DNA from: Chitinophagaceae bacterium
Lineage (GTDB): Bacteria > Bacteroidota > Bacteroidia > Chitinophagales > Chitinophagaceae
NCBI GenBank assembly: GCA_014379345.1
Contig: JACMLY010000076.1
Span: 1-52,242 of the forward strand
Direction of reading: 5' to 3'
DNA length: 52,242 nucleotides
The notes beneath the pieces were generated by a model that saw nothing but the letters and a program-made list of their open reading frames with translations, was not told where the DNA came from and searched no databases. The position numbers and the translations under genes are program-made. Shown here in pieces: positions 41,854-50,300 of the stretch (positions are counted from its first letter, which is position 1; each line of letters begins with the position of its first letter).

Positions 41854-43806
41854 GTGGAACTCACAATACCCGATTTTCAAATCATTTTTCAATCCATACC
41901 AGGCAACTACCTGATTGTAAAACCGGATGCGCCACATTTTACCATCGTTGCGGTGAGTGATGACTATGCATCGGTAACCAATACAAAAAGGGAAAATATT
42001 CTCGGCAAAGGTCTGTTCGAAGTTTTTCCAGATAATCCTGACGATCCTTATGCTGATGGCGTAGCTAAACTGACTGCTTCGCTGGAAACAGTGATCCGGA
42101 AAAGGAAGCCACATACCATGTCTGTTCAACATTACGATATTCCAAACCCTGATGGAAGTTTTTCTATCCGCTACTGGAGTTCAAAGAACAGCCCGGTTTT
42201 TAATGAACACGGTAACCTAAGCTGTATCATACACCATGTAATTGATATCTCTGAACAGGTGGAAGTGAAAAAAAAATTGCATACCCTTGAATTGGATGAG
42301 CAGGCGTACGATCTGTTTATGCAAGCGCCTGTTGCTATCAGCATTCTCAAGGGCACCGATTATATTGTAGCATTGGCAAATGACCGCGTACTGGAATTAT
42401 GGGGCAAAAGTCCCGATGTTATTGGCAAATCAGCACTCACTGTTCTTCCGGAGCTGCAAGAACAGGGATTTATGGAATTGCTCGACAGGGTCCGTGAAAG
42501 CGGTGAGCCGTATTACGCTTATGAAACGATCGTGATTTTGATAAGACAGGGTAAAGAAAAAACGCTGTACCTAAATTCTGTTTATCAACCGTACTATGAG
42601 CCTAACGGAAATATTTCAGGTGTGGTCATGATTGCTACTGATGTCACCGAACAGGTAATTGCCAGAAAAAAAGTAGAAGAAAGCGAAAGACAATTCCGGC
42701 AAATAGCCGATTCCATGCCGCAGATCGTTTGGACATCACGGCCTGATGGATACCTTGATTATTATAATAAACAGTGGTATGAATTCACAGGCTTCAAAGA
42801 AGGCTACGGGGACCAAAGCTGGATACCGATCCTGCATCCAGATGATGTAAAATATTGTTATGACACCTGGTATCATGCCGTACAAACGGGTGAACAATAC
42901 CTGATCGAATATCGTTTCAGGGACCGCATCCATGGCGATTACAGGTGGTTTCTTGGAAAAGCCCTTCCCATAAAAGATGACCAGGGCAATATTATAAAAT
43001 GGTTCGGAACCTGTACGGATATTCATGATCAGAAAATACAGGCCGAACGTTTGGAAGAACAGGTAACAATAAGGACCCGGGAACTGAAGGAAAAAAATAG
43101 TGAATTGGAACAATTTGCCCAGGTATCCAGCCATGATCTGCAGGAACCCCTGCGCAAGATTCTTATCTATACAGATATGGTCAAGAATGACCGACAGAAT
43201 AGCCTGACCGATCGTTCGAAGCTCAGTATTGATAAGGTTTGCGAGGCCACACAACGAATGAGTAATTCGCTGAGAGAATTACTCAATTATACCAGCACAG
43301 CCAAAACAGAACTATTTACAATAGTTGATCTCAACGATGTTGTCAAAAATGTTTTGGACGATCTTGAACTGGTGATTACCAGAAAAAATGCCCTTGTCAA
43401 TACAGCTATACTCCCACTCATCTGCGCTATTCCTCTGCAGATGCAACAGTTATTTTACAATCTTTTAAACAATGCACTAAAGTTTTCCAAACCCGACACA
43501 GAACCGGTGATAGATATTGCCACACGAAATCTGGAAGCAAAAGAGATACGTCAATATTCAATGCTGATACCTGAAAAAGAATATATTGAAATCACGATCA
43601 GGGATAATGGGATCGGCTTTGAACAAAAATATGCAGACCATATCTTCGTCATGTTCCAACGCCTTAACGACCGCTCGCAGTTTGAGGGTACTGGCATCGG
43701 ATTATCATTGTGCAAAAAAGTGGTCGATAACCATGGAGGAATTATTTCCGTTACTTCAAACCCGGGTGAAGGGGCTGTGTTCTCAATTGTTTTAGCGAAG
43801 CAATAG
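41854..43806 (+). CDS. Multi-PAS sensor histidine kinase
   Basis: 650 residues from a GTG start at 41854; there is no better ATG in frame. There are no membrane segments, so it is cytosolic. Three PAS/PAC units: about 10-135, 150-275 (VAISILKGTDYIVALANDRV) and 285-405 (QIADSMPQIVWTSRPDGYLD and HGDYRWFLGKALPIKD). A coiled linker (EQVTIRTRELKEKNSELEQF) leads to the HisKA domain with phospho-acceptor His427 in SSHDLQEPLRKILIY. The HATPase domain has FYNLLNNALKFSKPD (N box), IRDNGIGFEQKY (G1) and FEGTGIGLSLCKKVV (G2). No response regulator is adjacent, so it is an orphan kinase. The signal is unknown. Confidence 0.93.
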   Translation: MELTIPDFQIIFQSIPGNYLIVKPDAPHFTIVAVSDDYASVTNTKRENILGKGLFEVFPDNPDDPYADGVAKLTASLETVIRKRKPHTMSVQHYDIPNPDGSFSIRYWSSKNSPVFNEHGNLSCIIHHVIDISEQVEVKKKLHTLELDEQAYDLFMQAPVAISILKGTDYIVALANDRVLELWGKSPDVIGKSALTVLPELQEQGFMELLDRVRESGEPYYAYETIVILIRQGKEKTLYLNSVYQPYYEPNGNISGVVMIATDVTEQVIARKKVEESERQFRQIADSMPQIVWTSRPDGYLDYYNKQWYEFTGFKEGYGDQSWIPILHPDDVKYCYDTWYHAVQTGEQYLIEYRFRDRIHGDYRWFLGKALPIKDDQGNIIKWFGTCTDIHDQKIQAERLEEQVTIRTRELKEKNSELEQFAQVSSHDLQEPLRKILIYTDMVKNDRQNSLTDRSKLSIDKVCEATQRMSNSLRELLNYTSTAKTELFTIVDLNDVVKNVLDDLELVITRKNALVNTAILPLICAIPLQMQQLFYNLLNNALKFSKPDTEPVIDIATRNLEAKEIRQYSMLIPEKEYIEITIRDNGIGFEQKYADHIFVMFQRLNDRSQFEGTGIGLSLCKKVVDNHGGIISVTSNPGEGAVFSIVLAKQ

Positions 43807-43892
43807 CAAAGGAGTGCTTTGCAATTGCCCCATCAGAGAAACGCTGACCAGTGATAAATGACAGGATTGGTTTTTTGTGCAGGACGACTCAT

Positions 43893-44072
43893 CTAGCTTT
43901 TTTCATTATGCTGATCATGATCCAGCGGTTTTTTATCAACCTGGTTCATGGTTTCTTCCATATCTTTCTCGTCTTTCTGATTACGCCTGATAAGAAAAAT
44001 AAGAAGTCCGATCACGGCGAGCCCAACAACGATGATAACAGGCCAGTTGATATCTACAACTATAAAATGCAT
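43893..44072 (-). CDS. Small single-pass membrane protein (59 residues)
   Basis: Started at the ATG at 44072 the product is MHFIVVDINWPVIIVVGLAV followed by IGLLIFLIRRNQKDEKDMEE and an acidic-basic C-terminal tail. The 86-residue version from 44153 adds residues that do not look coding. One membrane helix (about 12-30) is followed by RRNQKDEKDMEETMNQVDKK, a tail seen in small conserved Bacteroidota proteins. No function is known. It lies between the kinase and the dehydrogenase genes, transcribed leftward. Confidence 0.65.
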   Translation of the reverse strand: MHFIVVDINWPVIIVVGLAVIGLLIFLIRRNQKDEKDMEETMNQVDKKPLDHDQHNEKS

Positions 44073-44221
44073 AGTGAAGGTTAAGAATAACAAAAGTAGA
44101 CCTTTCCCCCTTGCGGCGCAACTTGTCTTTGAAGATGCTTTCCATTTTCGCACACTTCAAAAAATAAACTATAGCAAGTAATAATTAACTTAGTCGTCCA
44201 ACCTACTCAAATAATCTTTGT

Positions 44222-45685
44222 ATGCTCAAAGCTTTTAGTATCGTTTTCGTATTCGCATCGCTGGGGTTTATAGCAAACCATCAATTCGCACACCAGGAAA
44301 AGAGTAAGACTCGCCCTGCCGATCAAATGATTGTTACTAAAATAGCAGCTGACTTTGCCTCAATGGCAACACCAGAAGACAACTATAAAAATTACTGTGC
44401 CGGTTGCCATGGTGAAAAAATGGATGCATTTGCTGACAGGAAATGGAAACATGGCAATTCAGAACTGGATCTGTTCAAAGCCATTAAGCTAGGATATGCT
44501 GATGAAGGAATGCCGGGCTTCGATTCCGCATTTACCGATGATGAAATTAAAGACCTGGTTGATTATATTGTAACGGGCATTAAGAATGTCAGCAGGTATA
44601 ATTTTAAGGATTCTGTCCGCTCAAACATTTTTAAGACCGAATCACTGACAATCAGGTTAGATACCGTCGTGAGCGGTATTGGTATTCCATGGGGTATGGC
44701 ATTTTTACCCAATGGAGAAATGCTGGTTACCGACAGAGGCGGGAAAATTTTTCGGGTTACAAAAAGCAGGGAACTACAACCGGTTACCGGGGGGCCGCAG
44801 GTTGTAGCGCAGGGACAGGGAGGTTTATTAGATATTGAACTGCATCCCGATTTTAAAAATAATCAACTTTTGTATTTCTCTTATTCTTTGGGTAAAAAAA
44901 CAGATACGGGTGATCTGGCAACAACAGCTGTCATGCGCGCAAGGCTGAATGGCAATTCATTGGAACAGCAGCAAAATATTTTTGAAGCCCTGCCCTATTC
45001 AAAAACCCGCCATCATTACGGGTCAAGACTTGAGTTCGATAAAAGCGGATTTCTGTATATAACGGTTGGAGACAGGGGAAATACATTTGGCAATCCTCAA
45101 AATTTAAAAAGTCATGGTGGAAAAACCCATCGCATTAAAGACGATGGCAGTATTCCTGCCGACAATCCATTTGTGAATACACCTGGTGCAATGCCTTCTA
45201 TCTATTCATACGGTCATAGGAATGCGCAGGGAATGGTGATGAATCCTGCTACCGGAGCGATGTGGGTGAACGAACACGGCCCAAGGGGAGGTGATGAGAT
45301 CAACCTTGTACAGAAAGCTAAAAACTATGGATGGCCGTTGATCTGTTATGGTATTAATTATGACGGTACAGTTCTTACCGAGAAAACAGCGGCTCCCGGC
45401 ATGGAGCAACCCGTTCTGTATTGGCTTCCCTCAATCGGCCCATCGGGAATGGCCTTTGTAACCGGAGACCGTTACAAGTCATGGAAAGGCCAGTTACTGG
45501 TAGGATCACTTCGTTTCAAATATCTTGACCTGGTTACTATTAAGAATAATAAAGTGGTAAAGGAAGAAATGTTATTTAAAAATATAGGCCGCGTACGGGA
45601 TGTCCGCATGGGGCCTGATGGATATATTTACATGGCTGTTGAAAATCCGGGAACTATTTTCAGGTTGGTGCCCGTCAAGGGATGA
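44222..45685 (+). CDS. Cytochrome c fused to a PQQ-type (GSDH) sugar dehydrogenase
   Basis: 487 residues with a signal peptide (1-20). Residues 50-125 are a class I cytochrome c with CAGCH (Cys59, Cys62, His63) and a candidate axial Met in YADEGMPGF. From about 143 follows the glucose/sorbosone dehydrogenase propeller: IPWGMAFLPNGEMLVTDRGG, GLLDIELHPDFKNNQLLYFS, GSRLEFDKSGFLYITVGDRG (20 residues), SYGHRNAQGMVMNPATGAMW and EHGPRGGDEINLVQKAKNYG. It should act in the periplasm, oxidising an aldose or related sugar and passing electrons through its own heme. The covalent fusion spares a separate acceptor protein. PQQ biosynthesis genes are not in the window. Confidence 0.9.
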   Translation: MLKAFSIVFVFASLGFIANHQFAHQEKSKTRPADQMIVTKIAADFASMATPEDNYKNYCAGCHGEKMDAFADRKWKHGNSELDLFKAIKLGYADEGMPGFDSAFTDDEIKDLVDYIVTGIKNVSRYNFKDSVRSNIFKTESLTIRLDTVVSGIGIPWGMAFLPNGEMLVTDRGGKIFRVTKSRELQPVTGGPQVVAQGQGGLLDIELHPDFKNNQLLYFSYSLGKKTDTGDLATTAVMRARLNGNSLEQQQNIFEALPYSKTRHHYGSRLEFDKSGFLYITVGDRGNTFGNPQNLKSHGGKTHRIKDDGSIPADNPFVNTPGAMPSIYSYGHRNAQGMVMNPATGAMWVNEHGPRGGDEINLVQKAKNYGWPLICYGINYDGTVLTEKTAAPGMEQPVLYWLPSIGPSGMAFVTGDRYKSWKGQLLVGSLRFKYLDLVTIKNNKVVKEEMLFKNIGRVRDVRMGPDGYIYMAVENPGTIFRLVPVKG

Positions 45686-45718
45686 TCTTATTTGCTTTTT
45701 CATGCTCCGCGTAATATT

Positions 45719-45814
45719 CTTTGCGTCTTTCGTGTCTTTCGTTGTGTCTCCTTTGTCCTTAGTGCCTTCGTGGCAAAAATGGTTGCCACCAAGCCACTAA
45801 GACACAAAGAAAAG
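45719..45814. repeat. Inverted repeat between convergent genes (TTAGTGCCTTCGTGGC family)
   Basis: The left side contains a run of TCTTTCGTG words and ends TTAGTGCCTTCGTGGCAA; the right side begins TTGCCACCAAGCCACTAAGA and continues CACAAAGAAAAG. The inner 20 bases pair nearly perfectly across a short spacer. It lies between the stops of the dehydrogenase and the MFS gene and suits a two-way terminator. The same words recur at 34244-34336 and 39495-39540. Confidence 0.8.
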
Positions 45815-45854
45815 TTCATTTATTTTCTGCTCAAAGATTATTTATTTAATCACC

Positions 45855-47117
45855 TCACTTATCCTCTTCAACATAATTTAGATCCTTCGAAAAAGTTTCA
45901 TCGAGGAACCAAAGCGCAAGCAAAGAAATAATTAGTGCGACCATTCCTACAGATAACGCGCTGTATATGGTTCCCAGTTGCGGCTTGAGCCAAAGGAAAG
46001 CGGCAGTGAGGGGGATGATGGCTCCCCTAACAAAATTAGGCGCAGTGGTGGCAACTGTTGACCGTAGGTTCGTTCCAAAAAGTTCTGCAGAAATTGTGAT
46101 GAAGAGCGTCCAGTATCCATTGGCAAAACCAAGGCATGTGCAGATTGCATAAAAAATAAAAAGTTCCTGGGAGGGATATAATAGATACACCAGGATAAAT
46201 ATCATTGAAAGCATGAGGAAAACAGCAATTGCTTTTTTTCTGCTTTTCAAATACTGGCTCATAAAACCACTACATATATCTCCCAATACCTGTCCTGAGA
46301 ACGCCAACATCACCGCTTTACCGGCTTCAACAGGCTCTTTAATTCCGAGCGCCTTTCCAAACTCGGGCGAAAATGTAATCAGTATTCCTACCACGAACCA
46401 GATCGGTAAACCCACAAGGATGCATTTAAAATACCTGGAGAAACGTTCCCTGTTATTGAAAAGCATCAGCATATTTCCCTTCTGAATTTTTCTTTCTTTG
46501 ATACTTTTAAACATGCTGGATTCAAAAACTTTCATCCGTAATATCAATAGCAGCAAACCCAATCCACCGCCAATAAAATAAGAAACACGCCAGTCAGTAA
46601 GATCAGTAATAAAATAAGCTAGTATTGCTCCCAGCACACCCATCGTAGCCACAAGCGTTGTTCCATATCCGCGGATTTCTTTGGGAAGTGTTTCCGCAAC
46701 CAGTGTAATGCCGGCACCTAATTCGCCTGCAAGGCCGATACCGGCAATAAAACGAAGTACAACGTACTGATCGATGGTATGCACGAACCCATTGGCAATA
46801 TTTGCCAAAGAATAAATAATGATAGAACCGAAAAGAACGGACAGCCTACCTCTCTTATCGCCAAGTATACCCCAAAAAATTCCGCCCAATAACAACCCGG
46901 CCATTTGAACATTCAGCAGCAACACACCATTGCTTAACAGATCATCCCCGTTAAAACCGATCGCTTTTAAACTTGGCACACGCACAATGCTGAACAGAAA
47001 CAGATCATACATATCAACTAAATAACCCAAGGCGGCCACCATAACCGGAATCTGTACAAGTGATTTCATGATATTTTTATTGTTTATCGGAGCCCCGCTA
47101 TTCATTGTATTCGCCAT
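45855..47117 (-). CDS. MFS transporter
   Basis: 420 residues with 12 predicted membrane segments. The MFS signature between TM2 and TM3 is GGIFWGILGDKRGRLSVLFG, and GIGLAGELGAGITLVAETLP followed by KEIRGYG marks the TM4-TM5 region of sugar-acid or metabolite:H+ symporters (MHS-like). DFDE-like carboxylates are present in TM1 (GYLVDMYDLFLF). It closes the leftward carbohydrate cluster, so its substrate is probably a sugar or uronate released by the hydrolase. A hairpin between it and the SDR gene (47213-47315) may tune its expression. Substrate is inferred from context only. Confidence 0.88.
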   Translation of the reverse strand: MANTMNSGAPINNKNIMKSLVQIPVMVAALGYLVDMYDLFLFSIVRVPSLKAIGFNGDDLLSNGVLLLNVQMAGLLLGGIFWGILGDKRGRLSVLFGSIIIYSLANIANGFVHTIDQYVVLRFIAGIGLAGELGAGITLVAETLPKEIRGYGTTLVATMGVLGAILAYFITDLTDWRVSYFIGGGLGLLLLILRMKVFESSMFKSIKERKIQKGNMLMLFNNRERFSRYFKCILVGLPIWFVVGILITFSPEFGKALGIKEPVEAGKAVMLAFSGQVLGDICSGFMSQYLKSRKKAIAVFLMLSMIFILVYLLYPSQELFIFYAICTCLGFANGYWTLFITISAELFGTNLRSTVATTAPNFVRGAIIPLTAAFLWLKPQLGTIYSALSVGMVALIISLLALWFLDETFSKDLNYVEEDK

Positions 47118-47212
47118 GTATGCTGTAATTAATTTTTATTCTGGTTATAACTGTATCCCGGTCTCCGGGCTTCTTCATTTTTGTAACATTTCTTACAACC
47201 GTAAGAGAGGTC

Positions 47213-47315
47213 ACCACATAGAAACATAGGCTGGCACCTAGCAGGAAAAGCTGATTTATTCTATTGATTGTATTCATCCTATGTTCATCCTGTGTTCTTA
47301 TGTTTCTTATGTGGT
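47213..47315. repeat. Inverted repeat inside the sugar cluster (CTTATGTGGT family)
   Basis: ACCACATAGAAACATAGG (47213-47230) pairs with TCTTATGTTTCTTATGTGGT at the right end; an inner CCTATGTTC copy lies near 47278. It falls in the 230-bp gap between the SDR and MFS genes, both leftward, so it is an intra-operon element. A 92-codon frame through it (47098-47376) is spurious. Confidence 0.72.
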
Positions 47316-47347
47316 AAAATGAATTCATTATATGCGGTAATTCCAAA

Positions 47348-48118
47348 TCACAACCTTGGTATTGTAAGGCCACCATCCACCATGATCACCTGCCCGGTCG
47401 AATACCGAAAATAACCAATTGCTAAAGCGGCAACGGCTTTCCCAACGTCATCCGCTTCGCCCCAGCGGTCTTGAATGGTAAGACCGGCACTTATCAGTTT
47501 ATCATATTTTTCAGTTACCCCGGCAGTCAGATCGGTATGAATGATTCCCGGCCGCACTTCGTACACAGGGATATTAAATTCACCGAGGCGAGTAGCAAAA
47601 AGCTGGGTGGCCATGCTGAGTCCTGCTTTTGCAATACAATATTCTCCCCTGTTCACAGATGCTACTGTTGCTGAAATAGAAGAAATATTTATAATACAGG
47701 CTTCAAATAATTTGTCCAGCTTTTTTTGTTCAATCATCCAGTTAGCCGCAGCCTGTGTTAAAAAATAAGGACCCTGCAAATTGGTAGCTACCACATGATG
47801 AAAACTTTCTTCAGATGCTTCAAGAATATCTTTTCTTTCCCTGGGAGCTACACCTGCATTATTAACCAACATATGCAAACATCCAAAATGATCTTTGATG
47901 TGAGCGATCATTCCCTGTCTGGCCTGCTTCGAAGCAATATCGCCCTGGCAGTAAATCACATTGATGCCATACGCTTTTAGATCGCTCACTGTATTTTCTA
48001 CTTCATTTGGTGCACGCATTCCATTTATCGCGAGATCAAATTTATTTTTTGCAAGCTCAACAGCAATTCCTAAGCCGATGCCCCTGGTACCACCCGTAAT
48101 CAATGCAACGCGATTCAT
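47348..48118 (-). CDS. SDR family oxidoreductase, 3-ketoacyl-ACP-reductase-like (sugar cluster)
   Basis: 256 residues. The cofactor motif is ALITGGTRGIGLGIAVELAK, with NNAGVAPRERKD (usual NNAG) and the intact triad in IINISSISATVASVNRGEYC (Ser) followed by IAKAG (Tyr-x-x-x-Lys). The C-terminal GQVIMVDGGLTIPRL is standard. In this setting it most likely oxidises or reduces a hydroxyl of a sugar acid, not a fatty acid, but this is inferred from its neighbours. It begins 15 bases after the Gfo/Idh/MocA gene ends, so they are in one transcript. Contrast with the SDR at 23881, whose triad is missing. Confidence 0.92.
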   Translation of the reverse strand: MNRVALITGGTRGIGLGIAVELAKNKFDLAINGMRAPNEVENTVSDLKAYGINVIYCQGDIASKQARQGMIAHIKDHFGCLHMLVNNAGVAPRERKDILEASEESFHHVVATNLQGPYFLTQAAANWMIEQKKLDKLFEACIINISSISATVASVNRGEYCIAKAGLSMATQLFATRLGEFNIPVYEVRPGIIHTDLTAGVTEKYDKLISAGLTIQDRWGEADDVGKAVAALAIGYFRYSTGQVIMVDGGLTIPRL

Positions 48119-48133
48119 ATGGAAAGTCTTTTA

Positions 48134-49279
48134 TTAGATGGACGGAATATCTACCCAGCATTTTTTTTCCCAGCTTTCAATTCCTTTCTCCGCAAGCTGC
48201 ACACCTTTTGCGCCTTCTTTTAAATTCCATGGAAAAGGTTCGTTGTTTACAACGTGTTTCAAAAACAATTCCCACTGTACTTTAAAAGCATTGTCATAAA
48301 CTTCCTGGTCAGGCACTTTAGACCAACCCTCAAAGAATTTAATCGTCTGCTCTGTATCCGGATTCCAGACAGGTTTTGGCGTATTACCATAATGCTGAAT
48401 GTAACATTCACGCAAACCAGCAACCGCCGAACCCTTTGTGCCATCCACCTGCAACGTCAACAGATCATCCCTGCGAACTCTTACAGCCCAGGAGGAATTG
48501 AAATGTGCAATAACGCCTCCCTCCAGTTCGAATGTGGCATAGGCTGCATCATCGGCTGTACATGTGTACACCCGGCCCTGCTCATCCACCCTTTCGGGAA
48601 TATGAGTAGCGCCCAGGCAGGAAACTGCTCTTACTTTTCCGAAAATATGATCGAGTATATAACGCCAATGACAAAGCATGTCTACAATTATACCACCATC
48701 ATCTTCTTTCCGGTAATTCCAGGAAGGCCGTTGCGCAGGAATGGAATGTCCTTCAAAAACCCAGTAGCCAAATTCACCGCGCACCGAGAGAATTTTTCCA
48801 AAAAAATCGTTTTGAATCAGTCTTCGCAGTTTTACGATTCCGGGAAGCCAAAGCTTATCCTGTACAACTCCGTTTTTCAAGCCCGCTTCCGTGCAAAGTT
48901 TGTGCAGTTCAAGGGCAGTAGCTGTATCAACCGCTATCGGTTTTTCACAATAAATATGTTTGCCGGCTTTTACTGCTTTTCGTACCCCTTCTGCTCTACG
49001 ACCTGTGGTTTGTGAATCAAAATAAATGATATTGTGTGGATCTGCCAGTGCTTCGTCAACATTTGTTGTCATTTTTTGTACACCGGAAAGCCTGCACAAT
49101 TCTTCCAGCTTACTGGTATTTCGACCAACAAGCACCGGATCGGGCATAATCACTTCGCCTGTATTTATTTTCACACCTCCCTGGCTGATGATCTTTGCGA
49201 TGGATCTTAAAAGATGTTGATTGGTACCCATTCTACCGGTTACTCCATTCATAATGATTCCGACTGTATGTACTTTCAT
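48134..49279 (-). CDS. Gfo/Idh/MocA family dehydrogenase
   Basis: 381 residues. The Rossmann start HTVGIIMNGVTGRMGTNQHL is unusual because of the extra VTGRMG, which resembles dihydrodipicolinate-reductase-like loops. The family motif EKPIAVDTATALELHKLC with the key Lys-Pro follows. The C-terminal domain has DDGGIIVDMLCHWRYILDHI with the His and Asp expected in the active site. Such enzymes oxidise or reduce sugars or inositols with NAD(P). Position between the isomerase and SDR genes indicates a step in hexose or uronate breakdown. The substrate is not known. Confidence 0.9.
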   Translation of the reverse strand: MKVHTVGIIMNGVTGRMGTNQHLLRSIAKIISQGGVKINTGEVIMPDPVLVGRNTSKLEELCRLSGVQKMTTNVDEALADPHNIIYFDSQTTGRRAEGVRKAVKAGKHIYCEKPIAVDTATALELHKLCTEAGLKNGVVQDKLWLPGIVKLRRLIQNDFFGKILSVRGEFGYWVFEGHSIPAQRPSWNYRKEDDGGIIVDMLCHWRYILDHIFGKVRAVSCLGATHIPERVDEQGRVYTCTADDAAYATFELEGGVIAHFNSSWAVRVRRDDLLTLQVDGTKGSAVAGLRECYIQHYGNTPKPVWNPDTEQTIKFFEGWSKVPDQEVYDNAFKVQWELFLKHVVNNEPFPWNLKEGAKGVQLAEKGIESWEKKCWVDIPSI

Positions 49280-49362
49280 TGATTGCTGCGTTTATGATTA
49301 TAGTATGCTACTTTCGGGAGACCATTGAAATTAAATTTAAATTCTTTCAGCCCATGTTGTTT

Positions 49363-49423
49363 CTATGTTCCTACTGTGCCTATGTGGTAAATTTTTTACC
49401 ACATAGGCACAGTAGGAACATAG
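49363..49423. repeat. Perfect 29-bp inverted repeat within the sugar cluster
   Basis: Arms 49363-49391 and 49395-49423 are exact reverse complements around a 3-base TTT loop. The arm contains CTATGTTCCTACTGTG and CCTATGTGGTAAA. This is the strongest member of the family seen at 25226-25337 and 47213-47315. It lies between the isomerase and Gfo/Idh/MocA genes, which are transcribed leftward, and could stop or pause much of the read-through or protect the upstream mRNA. Confidence 0.93.
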
Positions 49424-49466
49424 TTTTTCACATAGGTTGTCATCGGATTTCTATAAATAATTGTTT

Positions 49467-50300
49467 TCAGGAATGTTCCAGGTATGCCTGTTTAATTTTT
49501 TGTAAAAAAACAGACTGATCTTCTTCCCAGTATTTCGTTGAAAATATTTCCACTTCATGAAACCCTTCGAAACCGGCTTCTTCCACCCAGCCCCGTATTT
49601 GCCTGATACCAATGCAACCTTCTCCCATCAAACCACGATCGAGCAGCAGGTCGGTTGTGGGCGTTTTCCAATCACAGATATGAAAAGCGAAAATATGGTT
49701 GTTGTTCCCGCAACGCAGAATTTCGGTTTTCAAAGCAGGGTCCCACCAGAGATGGTATACATCAATGGCTACACCAACAACAGGTGAATTCAATTGTTCT
49801 GCCAGATCATTCGCCTGCCCCAATGTACTTATTGCGGAACGTGTATCTGCATACATCGGATGAAGCGGTTCAATAGCCAGTTTTATATTGGCAGTGTTTG
49901 CATAGGGGATCACTGCCTCTATTCCTTCTGCAATTTGTTTTCTTGATTCTTCCAGCGATTGACCGGCATCTGCACCACATACCAATACGATCAGCGGCGC
50001 TCCCAAGGCTGCTGCTTCATCGATGGCTTTTTTATTATCATCAATGGCCAGGGCCCTTTTTGCTTTATCGCTATAAGCAAAAAATCCACCGCGGCACAAG
50101 GATACTATTTTGAGGTTTAATTCCCGCAGCATGTGTCCAGTGTGTTGAATGTTTTTTCCATTCAACGCGTCACGCCAAACCGTGATGCCTGCAACTCCCT
50201 CCCTGGAAAAATTTTTTGCAGCCTTTTCAATATCCCAGGGCTTTGTGGTTATGGTATGAATGCACAATTGTGAAAGATCTTTCAGGATTTTTGAATTCAT
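49467..50300 (-). CDS. Sugar phosphate isomerase/epimerase (AP-endonuclease-2 TIM barrel)
   Basis: 277 residues. The start at 50300 is fixed by an ATGA overlap with the stop of the GH88 gene. The TIM-barrel motifs are LCIHTITTKPWDIEKAAKNF, GAPLIVLVCGADAGQSLEES, and metal ligands Glu in LAIEPLHPMYAD, Asp in GVAIDVYHLWWDP, His in FHICDWKTPTTD, and Glu in GFHEVEIFSTKYW. The set is the Xyl-isomerase-like family that acts on hexuloses, inosose or ketoacids. Translational coupling to the hydrolase suggests it works on the sugar that the hydrolase releases. Confidence 0.9.
   Translation of the reverse strand: MNSKILKDLSQLCIHTITTKPWDIEKAAKNFSREGVAGITVWRDALNGKNIQHTGHMLRELNLKIVSLCRGGFFAYSDKAKRALAIDDNKKAIDEAAALGAPLIVLVCGADAGQSLEESRKQIAEGIEAVIPYANTANIKLAIEPLHPMYADTRSAISTLGQANDLAEQLNSPVVGVAIDVYHLWWDPALKTEILRCGNNNHIFAFHICDWKTPTTDLLLDRGLMGEGCIGIRQIRGWVEEAGFEGFHEVEIFSTKYWEEDQSVFLQKIKQAYLEHS

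Noticed and set aside
44213..44220. AATCTTTG as -7 box of the dehydrogenase gene
   Set aside because: It ends two bases before the ATG, so transcription would start inside the coding region; it does not match well enough to move the start.
47098..47376. 92-codon leftward frame between SDR and MFS genes
   Set aside because: It runs through an inverted repeat and overlaps both neighbouring genes.
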